Shown in pieces: positions 51,753 to 59,693 of a DNA stretch of 64,000 nt. The position numbers and the translations under genes are program-made. The notes beneath the pieces were generated by a model. It was not told where the DNA came from. It was given only the letters and a program-made list of their open reading frames with translations, and ran no database searches. Every line of letters starts with the position of its first letter. Position 1 is the first letter of the stretch. The DNA is from Paraburkholderia phenazinium (lineage in GTDB: Bacteria; Pseudomonadota; Gammaproteobacteria; Burkholderiales; Burkholderiaceae): the NCBI RefSeq assembly GCF_900141745.1, contig NZ_FSRM01000002.1, forward strand, positions 2,232,001 to 2,296,000, in the 5' to 3' direction.

Positions 51753-52984
51753 ACGAACACGTTCTTGCGGATCGAGCCGTGTACGCCCCAGTTGCCGTCC
51801 ACGACCTGAGTGACGCCGAAGTCGGCGGCAACCGACATCAGCGCGATGGCCTCGTCCTCGCTGAGCCGGTGCACCGTCATCAGAAAGCGGCGCAGCTTGC
51901 GGAACGCGTCGCGCATCGCCCTGTCGAGGCTGGCGTGCTGGGCCACCTCGAGCTGTGCGTTCGCGCCGAGTTCGGCCAGGTAGTTGGGAAACGTGAACCC
52001 GTACACGGACCATTGATCGTCCGTTTCGAGCATCGGGTGGGTGAGACCCTCCAGACTCGTGCCGTCCAGGTCGCTCTTCTTGTGCAGTACGAGCTCGAAG
52101 TCGCCCGTCAGCGATGTTTCGATGGCCGTGCCACCGAGTTCGCTGTCGCCTTGTGCCGCATGCGGATCGCCGACCGAGAAGAATGCACCCTCGACGGCGA
52201 CCGGGTAGTACATCCGCGCTCCCTTGCCGACCCGCCAGTCGTCGATATTGCCGCCGCTGTAGCTGGGTGGAATCGAACTGACGTAGTCGGATTCGGCTGG
52301 TGCGAGTCCCATCGTGCCGAAGTGTAGCCGGGCCGGCACCTTCACATTCGGCATGATGTTCTCGCGCTTTTTGACTAACGCATGATCGACCTGCACGCCG
52401 GGATAATCGATGCTCGCGTGCACGATGCCGTCCGGATCGGTCTGCGGCGTCCACACGTAGTTATAGACGGCGCGTGCAAACGGCTCGCCGGAGGTATCGA
52501 GCTCAAAGATCGTGACCACCTCGCGCGGCTTCGGCTCCTCGATCAGATCGTGATATTGAAAGCCCCACGAAGCCGCGACATTGGAACCGAAACAGCGGCC
52601 CCGATAGCATGCATGACAGCTCGGTCGTGGCCGCACGTCGAGGATCCGCACTTCGAGAACATCGCCGGGTTCAGCGCCTTCGACAGCGATGGGCCCGGTC
52701 AGCAGATGCACGCCGACGCCTTCGCCGGCGCCTAGCGTGAAAGGGCCTTCGGTTGCGCCGGCACCGCGTCGCGAGACCGCCTTGTGCTCGCGGGTCCAGT
52801 GAAAGACGCTCTCGGCGCCGGGGTCGCCATCGATCATCCGCTCGTGGTCGTCGTTGGCATGGTGCGTGAGTGTCTCGATCGTGACGCGGTCACCGGAGCG
52901 CACGGTCAATGCGGGTGCGACGGCTTTGCTGAAATAGCCCCAATGAACGGTCTCTGGCGACACAGGGAGGGTGTGGTGCTTCAT
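51749..52984 (-). CDS. acetamidase/formamidase (FmdA/AmdA family)
   Basis: The 411-residue protein is a stand-alone FmdA/AmdA amidase: VHWGYFSKAVAPALTV at the start, DGDPGAESVFHWTREH, GAGEGVGVHLLTGPIAVEGAEPGD, SVGDPHAAQGDSELGGTAIE and the end VVDGNWGVHGSIRKN. The family hydrolyses formamide, acetamide and other small or aliphatic amides to acid and ammonia. ATG 52984 follows GAGG. Its sequence runs parallel to the C-terminal half of the fusion protein, so the two arose by tandem duplication followed by divergence. ABC transporter genes upstream suggest an imported amide. Confidence 0.9.
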   Translation of the reverse strand: MKHHTLPVSPETVHWGYFSKAVAPALTVRSGDRVTIETLTHHANDDHERMIDGDPGAESVFHWTREHKAVSRRGAGATEGPFTLGAGEGVGVHLLTGPIAVEGAEPGDVLEVRILDVRPRPSCHACYRGRCFGSNVAASWGFQYHDLIEEPKPREVVTIFELDTSGEPFARAVYNYVWTPQTDPDGIVHASIDYPGVQVDHALVKKRENIMPNVKVPARLHFGTMGLAPAESDYVSSIPPSYSGGNIDDWRVGKGARMYYPVAVEGAFFSVGDPHAAQGDSELGGTAIETSLTGDFELVLHKKSDLDGTSLEGLTHPMLETDDQWSVYGFTFPNYLAELGANAQLEVAQHASLDRAMRDAFRKLRRFLMTVHRLSEDEAIALMSVAADFGVTQVVDGNWGVHGSIRKNVFV

Positions 52985-53111
52985 ATTGGGTTGAACCTCG
53001 CTGGGAGCACCGCGCGCGAAGCCGGGCGGTGGGCAATCGTGTGGATGATCGCAGCCGATGCGAAGACGCATGCATTGAGCGCGGTCTGGAAGAGCGCATT
53101 GACGGCGACGA

Positions 53112-54728
53112 TCACGATGGGACTGCAAGCCGGCTGTCGGCGCCCATTACGTTCAGAAAACGCATGGTCAGCGGATGGCGCGGATGCGTGAGGATTTCGT
53201 GCGCGGGACCTTCTTCAACCACCGCGCCGCCGCTCATGAACACGACGCGATCGGCCACCTCGTCGGCGAAACGCAACTGGTGCGTCGAGATAATCATCGT
53301 CAGACCGCCTTCGATGGCGAGCCGCTGGATCACTTCAAGCACCTCGCCGACGAGCTCGGGGTCGAGCGCCGAGGTCGGTTCGTCGAGCAGCAGCACGCGC
53401 GGTCGCGGTGCGAGCGCGCGGGCAATCGCGACGCGCTGCTGCTGACCGCCGGAAAGATGACGGGGCAACGCATCGGCGCGCTGCGAGAGACCGACGCTTT
53501 CGAGCAGTTCGCGCGCACGGCGCTCGGCGTCGGCGGGCGCCATGCCGTGTACCCAGCGCAGCGGTCCCGCAATGTTCTCGCAGGCCGTCAGGTGACTGAA
53601 CAGGTTGAAATGCTGGAACACCATGCCGACGCCGGCGCTTGCCCGCTCGTTGGCGATCTCATGCGGGGTCATCGGGCGGCCATCGACACGAAAGCCGAGC
53701 CGTTGCCCATCAATGCGGATTTCACCACTGTTCCATTGTTCGAGATGGTTGATACAGCGCAGCAGCGTGCTTTTGCCGGACCCGCTCGGCCCGAGCAGCG
53801 CGACGACCTCGCCGGCGCGCACCGTCAGGTCGAATCCTTCCAGCACGGTCTGGTCGCCGTAGCGTTTGCAGAGGTCGCTGACCTGAACCGCCGCGCGTTG
53901 TCTGGTCAGTTCTGCGTAGCGTTTCGAGCGGTCCGGCTGTGGGTCGGGCTTGCGGAGCGTGGCGAGCGGCGGCTGTTCGAGCGATGCATCGGGCGCTGAC
54001 GGCATACTCGCGCGAGACGTGCTCACCGCGACACTCATGCGGCGCCACGGCAGCAAGCGTGCGAAGCGTTCAGACGCTGGGCGGTCAAGGTCGAGCGCGG
54101 CCTCGGCGATCAACTGGATCGCGGCAATCGCACCGGTCAGCAACAGGTACATCAATCCGGAGGCGAAGAAGATCGAGAAAAAGTCGAACGTCGACGAGGC
54201 GAGTTGGGTGCTGCGCAGTGTCAGCTCGTCGACGGCGATCACCGATGCAAGCGATGAGTTCTTCAACGCGCTCACCGACTCATTGCCAAGCGCCGGCACG
54301 ATCATGCGGATTGCCTGCGGTGCGATGACGCGATGCAGCAGCACGGTGGGCGTCATGCCGAGCGCCTGTCCGGCGAGCAGTTGTCCCCGTTCGACGCCCA
54401 GCACACCGGCCCGCAGGATCTCGGCGATGAACGGCCCTTCGTTGGCCGCCAGCGCGAGTCCTGCTGCGCCGATCGCGCTTAGCTTCAGCCCGATATGCGG
54501 CAGTGCATCGTACGCGAACACCAGTTGCAAGATCAGCGGTGTGCCGCGAAAGATCACCGTATAACCGCGCGCGAAAAGAGCGAGCGGCCCGACTCTGCTC
54601 AGTTGCATGCTGGCGAGCACCAGCCCCACGACGAGCCCTCCGGCGAGCCCAAGGAGTGTGACTGCGATCGTGAAGCCGATGCCCTTGAGCAGATACGGCA
54701 GCGCGAGATAGTGCAGGAACAGGTCCAT
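53112..54728 (-). CDS. polar-amino-acid ABC transporter, permease fused to ATP-binding protein
   Basis: The 538-residue chain has a permease of the HisM/GlnP type in residues 1-230 (about five hydrophobic segments, EAA loop LAGQALGMTPTVLLHRVIAPQAIRMI). A linker of about 50 residues follows, then a full ATPase from about residue 280: Walker A GPSGSGKST, FQHFNLFSHLTACENI, signature LSGGQQQRV, Walker B VLLLDEPTSALD and switch THQLRF. The fusion is contiguous with no stop. It shares a TGATG overlap with the receptor gene upstream. The ATPase could also power the neighbouring system that has none. Confidence 0.92.
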   Translation of the reverse strand: MDLFLHYLALPYLLKGIGFTIAVTLLGLAGGLVVGLVLASMQLSRVGPLALFARGYTVIFRGTPLILQLVFAYDALPHIGLKLSAIGAAGLALAANEGPFIAEILRAGVLGVERGQLLAGQALGMTPTVLLHRVIAPQAIRMIVPALGNESVSALKNSSLASVIAVDELTLRSTQLASSTFDFFSIFFASGLMYLLLTGAIAAIQLIAEAALDLDRPASERFARLLPWRRMSVAVSTSRASMPSAPDASLEQPPLATLRKPDPQPDRSKRYAELTRQRAAVQVSDLCKRYGDQTVLEGFDLTVRAGEVVALLGPSGSGKSTLLRCINHLEQWNSGEIRIDGQRLGFRVDGRPMTPHEIANERASAGVGMVFQHFNLFSHLTACENIAGPLRWVHGMAPADAERRARELLESVGLSQRADALPRHLSGGQQQRVAIARALAPRPRVLLLDEPTSALDPELVGEVLEVIQRLAIEGGLTMIISTHQLRFADEVADRVVFMSGGAVVEEGPAHEILTHPRHPLTMRFLNVMGADSRLAVPS

Positions 54729-55657
54729 CAGTTCGAGACGATCAGCTTGGGTGTTTCGAGATTTTCAGCGCCGAGCGACCACTTCTTCAACAGGTCGGTC
54801 TGGATGCCGGCCTTCTGGATCGCGACCAGTGCCGCCATCACGGCTGCGCGGAACTCCGGTTTGTCCTTCGGTACACCGATACCAACCGAATACGGCAGTG
54901 TCACCGCGGTCGCCTTTTCCAGTTGATCCGGGTACGCCTTCACCGCCTGATCTACCGTGTTCACGTCGTTGACGTACGTATCGGCGCGGCCCGAAAGGAT
55001 CGCCTGAATGCAGTTCGCGTTGTTGTCGTACAGTTGCACCGCAGCTTCCTGCTTGCTGGCTGCCTTGCAAGCCGGCGCGAGGTTCTGGATCAGCGGTACT
55101 TCGACGTAGCCGGTGTTTTCCGCGGCGGCCGTGCCGCACAGCGACGGATTGATACCGGTAATCTTCTTCGGATTGCCCTTGGCGACGAGCACACCGTCAA
55201 ACACCTTCGAGTAGGTAATGAAGTCCGCAGCCTTGGCACGCTCCTCCGTTGCGTAAATATCTGAAATCACGATATCGGCCTGACCGCTTTGCAGGGTCGT
55301 CAACAGCGCGGCGAACGTAACCGGCTTGTATGTCATCGTGAAGCCGAGACAATTGCCGATGGTTTCGCCCAGGTCGATATCGAAGCCGACGTATTTACTC
55401 GGATCGTTCGGGTCTAGTGCTTCATAGCCGGGCGTGTGCGGGTTGATCGCATTGACGAAGGTTTTGCCCTTGAATTGCGGATATTTCGCCTGCAGCGCCT
55501 TGCATTCGCCAGGCACGGCCGCGCTGGCTGCCCTGGCGTGGCCCGTTATCAGCAGCGCCAGCAGGCAGATGGCGCCGAGGAGCAGTTCATGCCAGCGGCG
55601 ACCCGTGCCGCCGGCACGTCGCAAGCCATGCCTATGATCGACAAGATTGGTATGCAT
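54728..55657 (-). CDS. polar-amino-acid ABC transporter, substrate-binding protein
   Basis: The 309-residue protein has a twin-basic N-terminal part, a hydrophobic stretch (LLLGAICLLALLITGHARA) and cleavage around residue 45. The mature protein is a type II binding protein of the amino-acid class: YVGFDIDLGETIGNCLG, IVISDIYATEERAKAADFITYS and GRADTYVNDVNTV. Several cysteines in the mature part may form disulphides. ATG 55657 follows GGGAG. It belongs with the permease-ATPase fusion. The amidase genes downstream suggest an amino-acid amide or similar cationic compound as ligand. Confidence 0.88.
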   Translation of the reverse strand: MHTNLVDHRHGLRRAGGTGRRWHELLLGAICLLALLITGHARAASAAVPGECKALQAKYPQFKGKTFVNAINPHTPGYEALDPNDPSKYVGFDIDLGETIGNCLGFTMTYKPVTFAALLTTLQSGQADIVISDIYATEERAKAADFITYSKVFDGVLVAKGNPKKITGINPSLCGTAAAENTGYVEVPLIQNLAPACKAASKQEAAVQLYDNNANCIQAILSGRADTYVNDVNTVDQAVKAYPDQLEKATAVTLPYSVGIGVPKDKPEFRAAVMAALVAIQKAGIQTDLLKKWSLGAENLETPKLIVSN

Positions 55658-55869
55658 CCCGAGACTCCCTGAGCGGCAGATGTCAAAGGCGTACCCCATG
55701 CACGCCTTGTTGCATCGCACTAGTGCAAGCGTAGGTGGAGGAAATTTCGCGGACTTGTCCGGGGACGCACAAATGCTTGCACGGGGGTGAAGCGAGGCTG
55801 CCTGGGTTTCGTTTTCGGGTTCTCTGGGGCGGGGATGGGTGCAATCCGGTCGGGCAGGGGACGAGTGCG

Positions 55870-55892
55870 CGCCGCCGGACGGCGCGGCGGCG
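55870..55892. repeat. GC hairpin in gap after the Rid gene
   Basis: CGCCGCC (55870-55876) and GGCGGCG (55886-55892) pair around a nine-base loop, 20 bases beyond the Rid stop on the leftward transcript. There is no T-run, so termination would be weak. The rest of the 255-base gap between the Rid and receptor genes (55658-55912) shows no gene; the receptor promoter must be there if it has its own. Confidence 0.35.
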
Positions 55893-55912
55893 GTTCTTTA
55901 GCACTGGGCTTC

Positions 55913-56323
55913 TTACGATTTCACGGCGATGACATCCACTTCGACGACCCATTCCGGCCGCGCAAGCGCCACCACCGTCAAGCCGGTCGATACCGCATGC
56001 ACGCCCTTGAGCCAGCGGCCGATCACGCGGTAGACCGCCTCGCGATACCTTACGTCGGTGAGATAGATCGTTACCTTGCAAATGTCTGCCAGCTTGCTGC
56101 CGGCTTCTTCGAGCAGCATCTTGACGTTGGCCATCGCCTGCTCGGCCTGCGCGGCCGCGTCGCCGATGCCCACCGATTCATGCGTGTCGAGATTCTGGCC
56201 AATCTGGCCACGCAGGAAAATCATGTTGCCGGCGACGACAGCTTGTGCGAGGTCGTTGTCGAGAGATTGCTCCGGATAAGTGTCCCGGGTATTGAACGGA
56301 CGAATACGGGTATGTTCCATCAT
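55913..56323 (-). CDS. Rid-family (YjgF/YER057c/UK114) protein
   Basis: The 136-residue protein is a single Rid domain: VAGNMIFLRGQIGQNLD, QAEQAMANVKMLLEEAG, DICKVTIYLTDVRYREAVYRV and the end VVALARPEWVVEVDVIAV. Canonical RidA proteins have an Arg before the Ser-x-V strand that binds imine substrates; here that position reads STGLTVVAL, so the imine-deaminase residue seems to be missing. It may then belong to one of the Rid subgroups of unknown activity. Two adjacent ATGs follow GGAG; the first is used. It is 28 bases after the ureohydrolase gene. Confidence 0.85.
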   Translation of the reverse strand: MMEHTRIRPFNTRDTYPEQSLDNDLAQAVVAGNMIFLRGQIGQNLDTHESVGIGDAAAQAEQAMANVKMLLEEAGSKLADICKVTIYLTDVRYREAVYRVIGRWLKGVHAVSTGLTVVALARPEWVVEVDVIAVKS

Positions 56324-56351
56324 GCTGTGCGTCTCCAATTGATTACCACTG

Positions 56352-57320
56352 TCAGCTGAGGCGATCGAAGTAGCCCGCGCGGATCGCGCTGCCGATCAGA
56401 TTCAGGATCAACCGCCCGGCCGTCATGCACGAGATCTGGTTGATGTCTTTGGCCGGCTGGATTTCGACGATGTCCATGCCGACCACGCGACCCTTGCGCA
56501 CGAGGCCATGAATCAGCTTGCGGGCCTGCAAGAAAGTTACGCCGCCGGGTGCGGGACCGGCTACAGCCGGCATCACGGAGGGATCGAGGCCGTCGGCGTC
56601 AATCGTCAGGTAGTAGTTGCCGCCATCGGGAATGCGTGCGAGCACCGCATCCATGCCGATGTCGTGCAGTTCGTACGCGGTTATCAGTTCGGACCCGTAC
56701 GCCTTTGCCGCGCGAAGTTCTTCCGGGCGTCCGCTACCCTGTGCGCGCAGACCGATCTGCACGATCTTCGCCACGTGGGTCATTTCCGAGGCTCGCCGGA
56801 TAGGGCTCGACAACCCTTCGCGCACGCCGTTGACCTCGTCGCGCCAGTCGAGATGAGCGTCGACGTGAACTAGCGTGATGGGCCCCAGCGAATCGAACGC
56901 GCGCAGCACCGGTGTCGTGATGCCGTGGTCGCCGCCCATCACAATGGGTAGCGCGCCTGCGGCGAGAATCTTGCGGACGGCCGCTTCGACGCGCTGATAG
57001 TGACTGCCGGGGGCGGCGAGGTCCGCGATCACGTCGCCGCAATCGACGAAGCGAATGTCATCGCGCTCCTGGAGCAGCGGGCCGTCGATATCGAAGTCGT
57101 AATGACCGGGCGAACGCACGACGCGATCAGTCGCCTGGCGGATCGCTGTTGGCGCGTTGGTCTGGTCGTTGGTGAAATCGGCGGCCGAATACGCAGCGCC
57201 GTAGGGCATGCCGAGCACGGCAATGTCTGCTTCCAGGTGGTCGAGGTCCAGCGCGAGGTCAGCGTAGAGCAGGGTTTTATGGCCGGTTTTCGGTGCGACG
57301 GTGAGTGGCTTTTCCATCAT
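56352..57320 (-). CDS. ureohydrolase, agmatinase/guanidino-acid hydrolase family
   Basis: The 322-residue protein carries the two-manganese motifs of the arginase/agmatinase family: GGDHGITTP, VHVDAHLDWRD and LTIDADGLDPSVMPAVAGPAPGG. It releases urea from a guanidino compound. Sequence alone does not separate agmatinase from guanidinobutyrase or similar enzymes. An AAGGAA ribosome site precedes the first of two ATGs. It stands 50 bases after the second permease gene, so the imported ligand is probably a guanidino compound or a product of its breakdown. Confidence 0.88.
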   Translation of the reverse strand: MMEKPLTVAPKTGHKTLLYADLALDLDHLEADIAVLGMPYGAAYSAADFTNDQTNAPTAIRQATDRVVRSPGHYDFDIDGPLLQERDDIRFVDCGDVIADLAAPGSHYQRVEAAVRKILAAGALPIVMGGDHGITTPVLRAFDSLGPITLVHVDAHLDWRDEVNGVREGLSSPIRRASEMTHVAKIVQIGLRAQGSGRPEELRAAKAYGSELITAYELHDIGMDAVLARIPDGGNYYLTIDADGLDPSVMPAVAGPAPGGVTFLQARKLIHGLVRKGRVVGMDIVEIQPAKDINQISCMTAGRLILNLIGSAIRAGYFDRLS

Positions 57321-57370
57321 CTGTATTCCTTATCAAACTGAATTAAAAAAGGGGCGTAAAGCATTGCCTC

Positions 57371-58033
57371 TCAGGCCCGCCGGTAACGGGTTGCGTAGCG
57401 CTCCGACCACTGGCCGGCAAGGTCCAGCAGCACACTGCACACCCAGTAGATCAGCGCGGTCGTGCCGAGCACCTCGACGTAGGCGAAGGTATCGGCGGTG
57501 AGCAGGTTGCTCTGGTACGTGAGCTCGGAGAGGCTCATCACCGAGAAAATCGAAGAGTCCTTGAACATCATGATGGTGAGGCTGGTCGTCGCCGGGGCAA
57601 GATAGCCGAAGATCTGCGGCAGGACTACGTGGCACTGCACGTCCCATTCCGACAGGCCGAGCGAGCGCGCCGCCTGCAACTGTCCGCGCGGCAGGCTGCC
57701 GAATGCGGCGCGCAGGATCTCGCAGAAATAGCCACCGGTATAAAACGCCGTCGCCGCCACGCCGATCGCAAACGCCGGCATCGAGATGCCGAGCTTCGGC
57801 AGGCCAAAAAAGCTGAGGTAGACAAGAATCAGAAACGGCACATTGCGCACAATCTCGACATAGGTCAACGCGGCCGAACGCGCGAGACGTGCTGGGGATC
57901 CATACAGATACGCGGCCAACGTGCCCGCCGCAATGCCCAGCGGAATGCCGAGCCCGCAGACCTGCGCGGTGACTTTCAGGCCCTTCAGCAGCGGGCCGAC
58001 CGATTGCTCGACGATGGACGGGTCAATGGACAT
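57371..58033 (-). CDS. polar-amino-acid ABC transporter permease 2
   Basis: From ATG 58033 the product has 220 residues and about five membrane segments, with the EAA-type loop AARSLGLSEWDVQCHVVLPQIFGYL. It is a HisQ/HisM-type permease. The start overlaps the end of the preceding permease gene by 11 bases and has GAAGG upstream; a longer frame upstream of it is the antisense-like reading of that gene. Together the two form a heterodimeric channel. Confidence 0.9.
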   Translation of the reverse strand: MSIDPSIVEQSVGPLLKGLKVTAQVCGLGIPLGIAAGTLAAYLYGSPARLARSAALTYVEIVRNVPFLILVYLSFFGLPKLGISMPAFAIGVAATAFYTGGYFCEILRAAFGSLPRGQLQAARSLGLSEWDVQCHVVLPQIFGYLAPATTSLTIMMFKDSSIFSVMSLSELTYQSNLLTADTFAYVEVLGTTALIYWVCSVLLDLAGQWSERYATRYRRA

Positions 58034-58706
58034 TGGGCAATACCTTCGCCACCCGGCGCTCGAGCCCGCGCGATGCCGACGACGCCACGAACAGGATTCC
58101 AAAATAGACGACTGCTGTGGCGGAAAAGACCTGCAGCGGCAAGTTCGTCTGCAGCGTGGCGTCGCGCGCCACGGTCGCGAGATCATGGACCGCGATGATC
58201 GACATCAGTGACGACGCCTTCAGCAGCATGGTGAATTCGTTGGTGAGCGGCGGGATGGAGCGATAGAACAACTGGGGAAACACGATGTAGCGCCAGGCCT
58301 GCGTGGAGCGCATGCCGAGCGCGCGCGCGGCGGGCAACTGGCCGCCACTGAGGGAATTGAACGCGCCGCGCAGGATTTCCGACACGTATGCGCCGGTATT
58401 CATGGCAAGCGCAAGAACGCCGGCTTCTAGCGGCGACAGCGGCAGATTCAGCACCGCGGGCAGCACGTAGTACGCCACCATCATCTGGATCAGCGCGGGC
58501 GTGCCGCGAATCGCGCTGACGTAGCCGACTACCAGCCACGCCAGCGCACGGCCGCCGAGCAGACGCGCAACCAGCAGGATCGAACCGAACACAATGCCGA
58601 TCGCAAATGCGAGTGCACTCGCCGCGATCGTGATCAGCGCGCCACCCAGCACGTCGTGAAGGAAGGGCTCAAGCGCGGTGATCTGTGCGCTGACAAAGGA
58701 CGGCAT
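58023..58706 (-). CDS. polar-amino-acid ABC transporter permease 1
   Basis: The 227-residue permease has about five hydrophobic segments, GYVSAIRGTPALIQMMVAYY (family signature) and the loop AARALGMRSTQAWRYIVFPQLFYRSIP. It lies 13 bases after the receptor gene. The operon of receptor and two permeases has no ATPase gene, which is unusual; the fused ATPase 3.3 kb downstream on the same strand is the best candidate partner. Confidence 0.9.
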   Translation of the reverse strand: MPSFVSAQITALEPFLHDVLGGALITIAASALAFAIGIVFGSILLVARLLGGRALAWLVVGYVSAIRGTPALIQMMVAYYVLPAVLNLPLSPLEAGVLALAMNTGAYVSEILRGAFNSLSGGQLPAARALGMRSTQAWRYIVFPQLFYRSIPPLTNEFTMLLKASSLMSIIAVHDLATVARDATLQTNLPLQVFSATAVVYFGILFVASSASRGLERRVAKVLPNVH

Positions 58707-58719
58707 TGAGCGTCCCGCG

Positions 58720-59568
58720 TCAGACCGCGCCTTCAGGCAGGTAACCGCTGGTCGGCAGATTCATCGTGTAGCCGAACCATTTTTTTTGCAGGCCGGCGAG
58801 CTGGCCGTTCCTGGTTAGCTCGTCGAGCGAGCTGTTGATGAACGCGCGGATTTCCTTGTCGTCTGGATGGGCGACCCACGCCAGCACTTTCGGATCTCCG
58901 ATTTTACCTATCACGCGATACTGCCCCGGCTCGCGCTTCATCAGCACCGCGACGATGTTCGACGGCATGATGCTCACGTCCACGGTCTTGTTGGATAGCG
59001 CGACCATGACGTCGGGATAGGCCTGAAACAGCTTGAGATCCGAGTAGCCGGCGCCCTTGGCTTTCAGTTGCGTATCGAAGGCTTGCGCGACAGGCTGCGA
59101 CGACGATCCCATCTGCGTGCCCACCACGTGGCCCGCAACATCTTCGGGCCTGGTGATGCCAGCGTCGCTGGCGCGCGCCACCAGCACGGTATCGACGACG
59201 CCCACGGGTTCGGAAAACGCAAAGCGTTTCGCCCGCTCCGGGTTGATGCCGACGCTCGTCGCGACGAAGTCGAACTTGTGTGCCATCAAGCCCGGCAGCA
59301 GGCCCTGAAACGGCAGATTGACCTGGTTGAGCGGCACGCCGAGCTTGCCGGCCATGTATCCCAGGATGTCGTGGCCGTAGCCCACCACCTGGCCGTTCTC
59401 GACGAATTCAAACGGCTCGTAAGCGGCTTCGGTGCCGACCGTCAGCTTGCCGCGCTTGCGGATGTCGGCTAACGAACCGCCTTCGGCGAACGCGAAGGAA
59501 GGCGCCGCCAACGCAAGCGAAACACCGCCTGCCAGCGTAATGAATTTGCGTCGATTGAGCGTGGTCAT
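58720..59568 (-). CDS. polar-amino-acid ABC transporter substrate-binding protein
   Basis: The 282-residue protein has NRRKFITLAGG at its N-terminus, a possible twin-arginine signal, and a cleavage region near residue 28 (FAFAEG). The mature part is a type II amino-acid receptor: GKLTVGTEAAYEPFEFVENGQVVGYGHDILGYMAGKLG across residues 40-75 and VATSVGINPERAKRFAFSEP. This is the first gene of the leftward unit that continues with two permeases, the ureohydrolase and the Rid protein. The divergent LysR gene and its inverted repeat lie directly upstream. Confidence 0.9.
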   Translation of the reverse strand: MTTLNRRKFITLAGGVSLALAAPSFAFAEGGSLADIRKRGKLTVGTEAAYEPFEFVENGQVVGYGHDILGYMAGKLGVPLNQVNLPFQGLLPGLMAHKFDFVATSVGINPERAKRFAFSEPVGVVDTVLVARASDAGITRPEDVAGHVVGTQMGSSSQPVAQAFDTQLKAKGAGYSDLKLFQAYPDVMVALSNKTVDVSIMPSNIVAVLMKREPGQYRVIGKIGDPKVLAWVAHPDDKEIRAFINSSLDELTRNGQLAGLQKKWFGYTMNLPTSGYLPEGAV

Positions 59569-59620
59569 GGATTTTCCGGCAAGGGGTTAAGCGATTGCTG
59601 AGCAGCCAATGTAGGCAGTC

Positions 59621-59644
59621 AAAATAGTTTTGAATAACTATTTT
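59621..59644. promoter_or_regulatory. perfect 9-6-9 inverted repeat, probable LysR operator
   Basis: AAAATAGTT (59621-59629) and AACTATTTT (59636-59644) are exact complements around TTGAAT. The site is far more A/T-rich than its surroundings and lies midway between the divergent receptor and LysR genes. Within it, T-N11-A spacings typical of LysR boxes can be drawn. Confidence 0.65.
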
Positions 59645-59693
59645 TGTGCTGATATGGTTCCGAAAACCAAGACCTTTCGACGACGTTGCCGCG

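Noticed and set aside
51550..51831. An N-terminal extension of the AraC-amidase fusion by up to 94 residues
   Set aside because: It reads through the end of the upstream amidase gene and the small 68-codon gene in another frame, is Arg-rich without domain features, and ATG 51549 sits precisely at an ATGA overlap.
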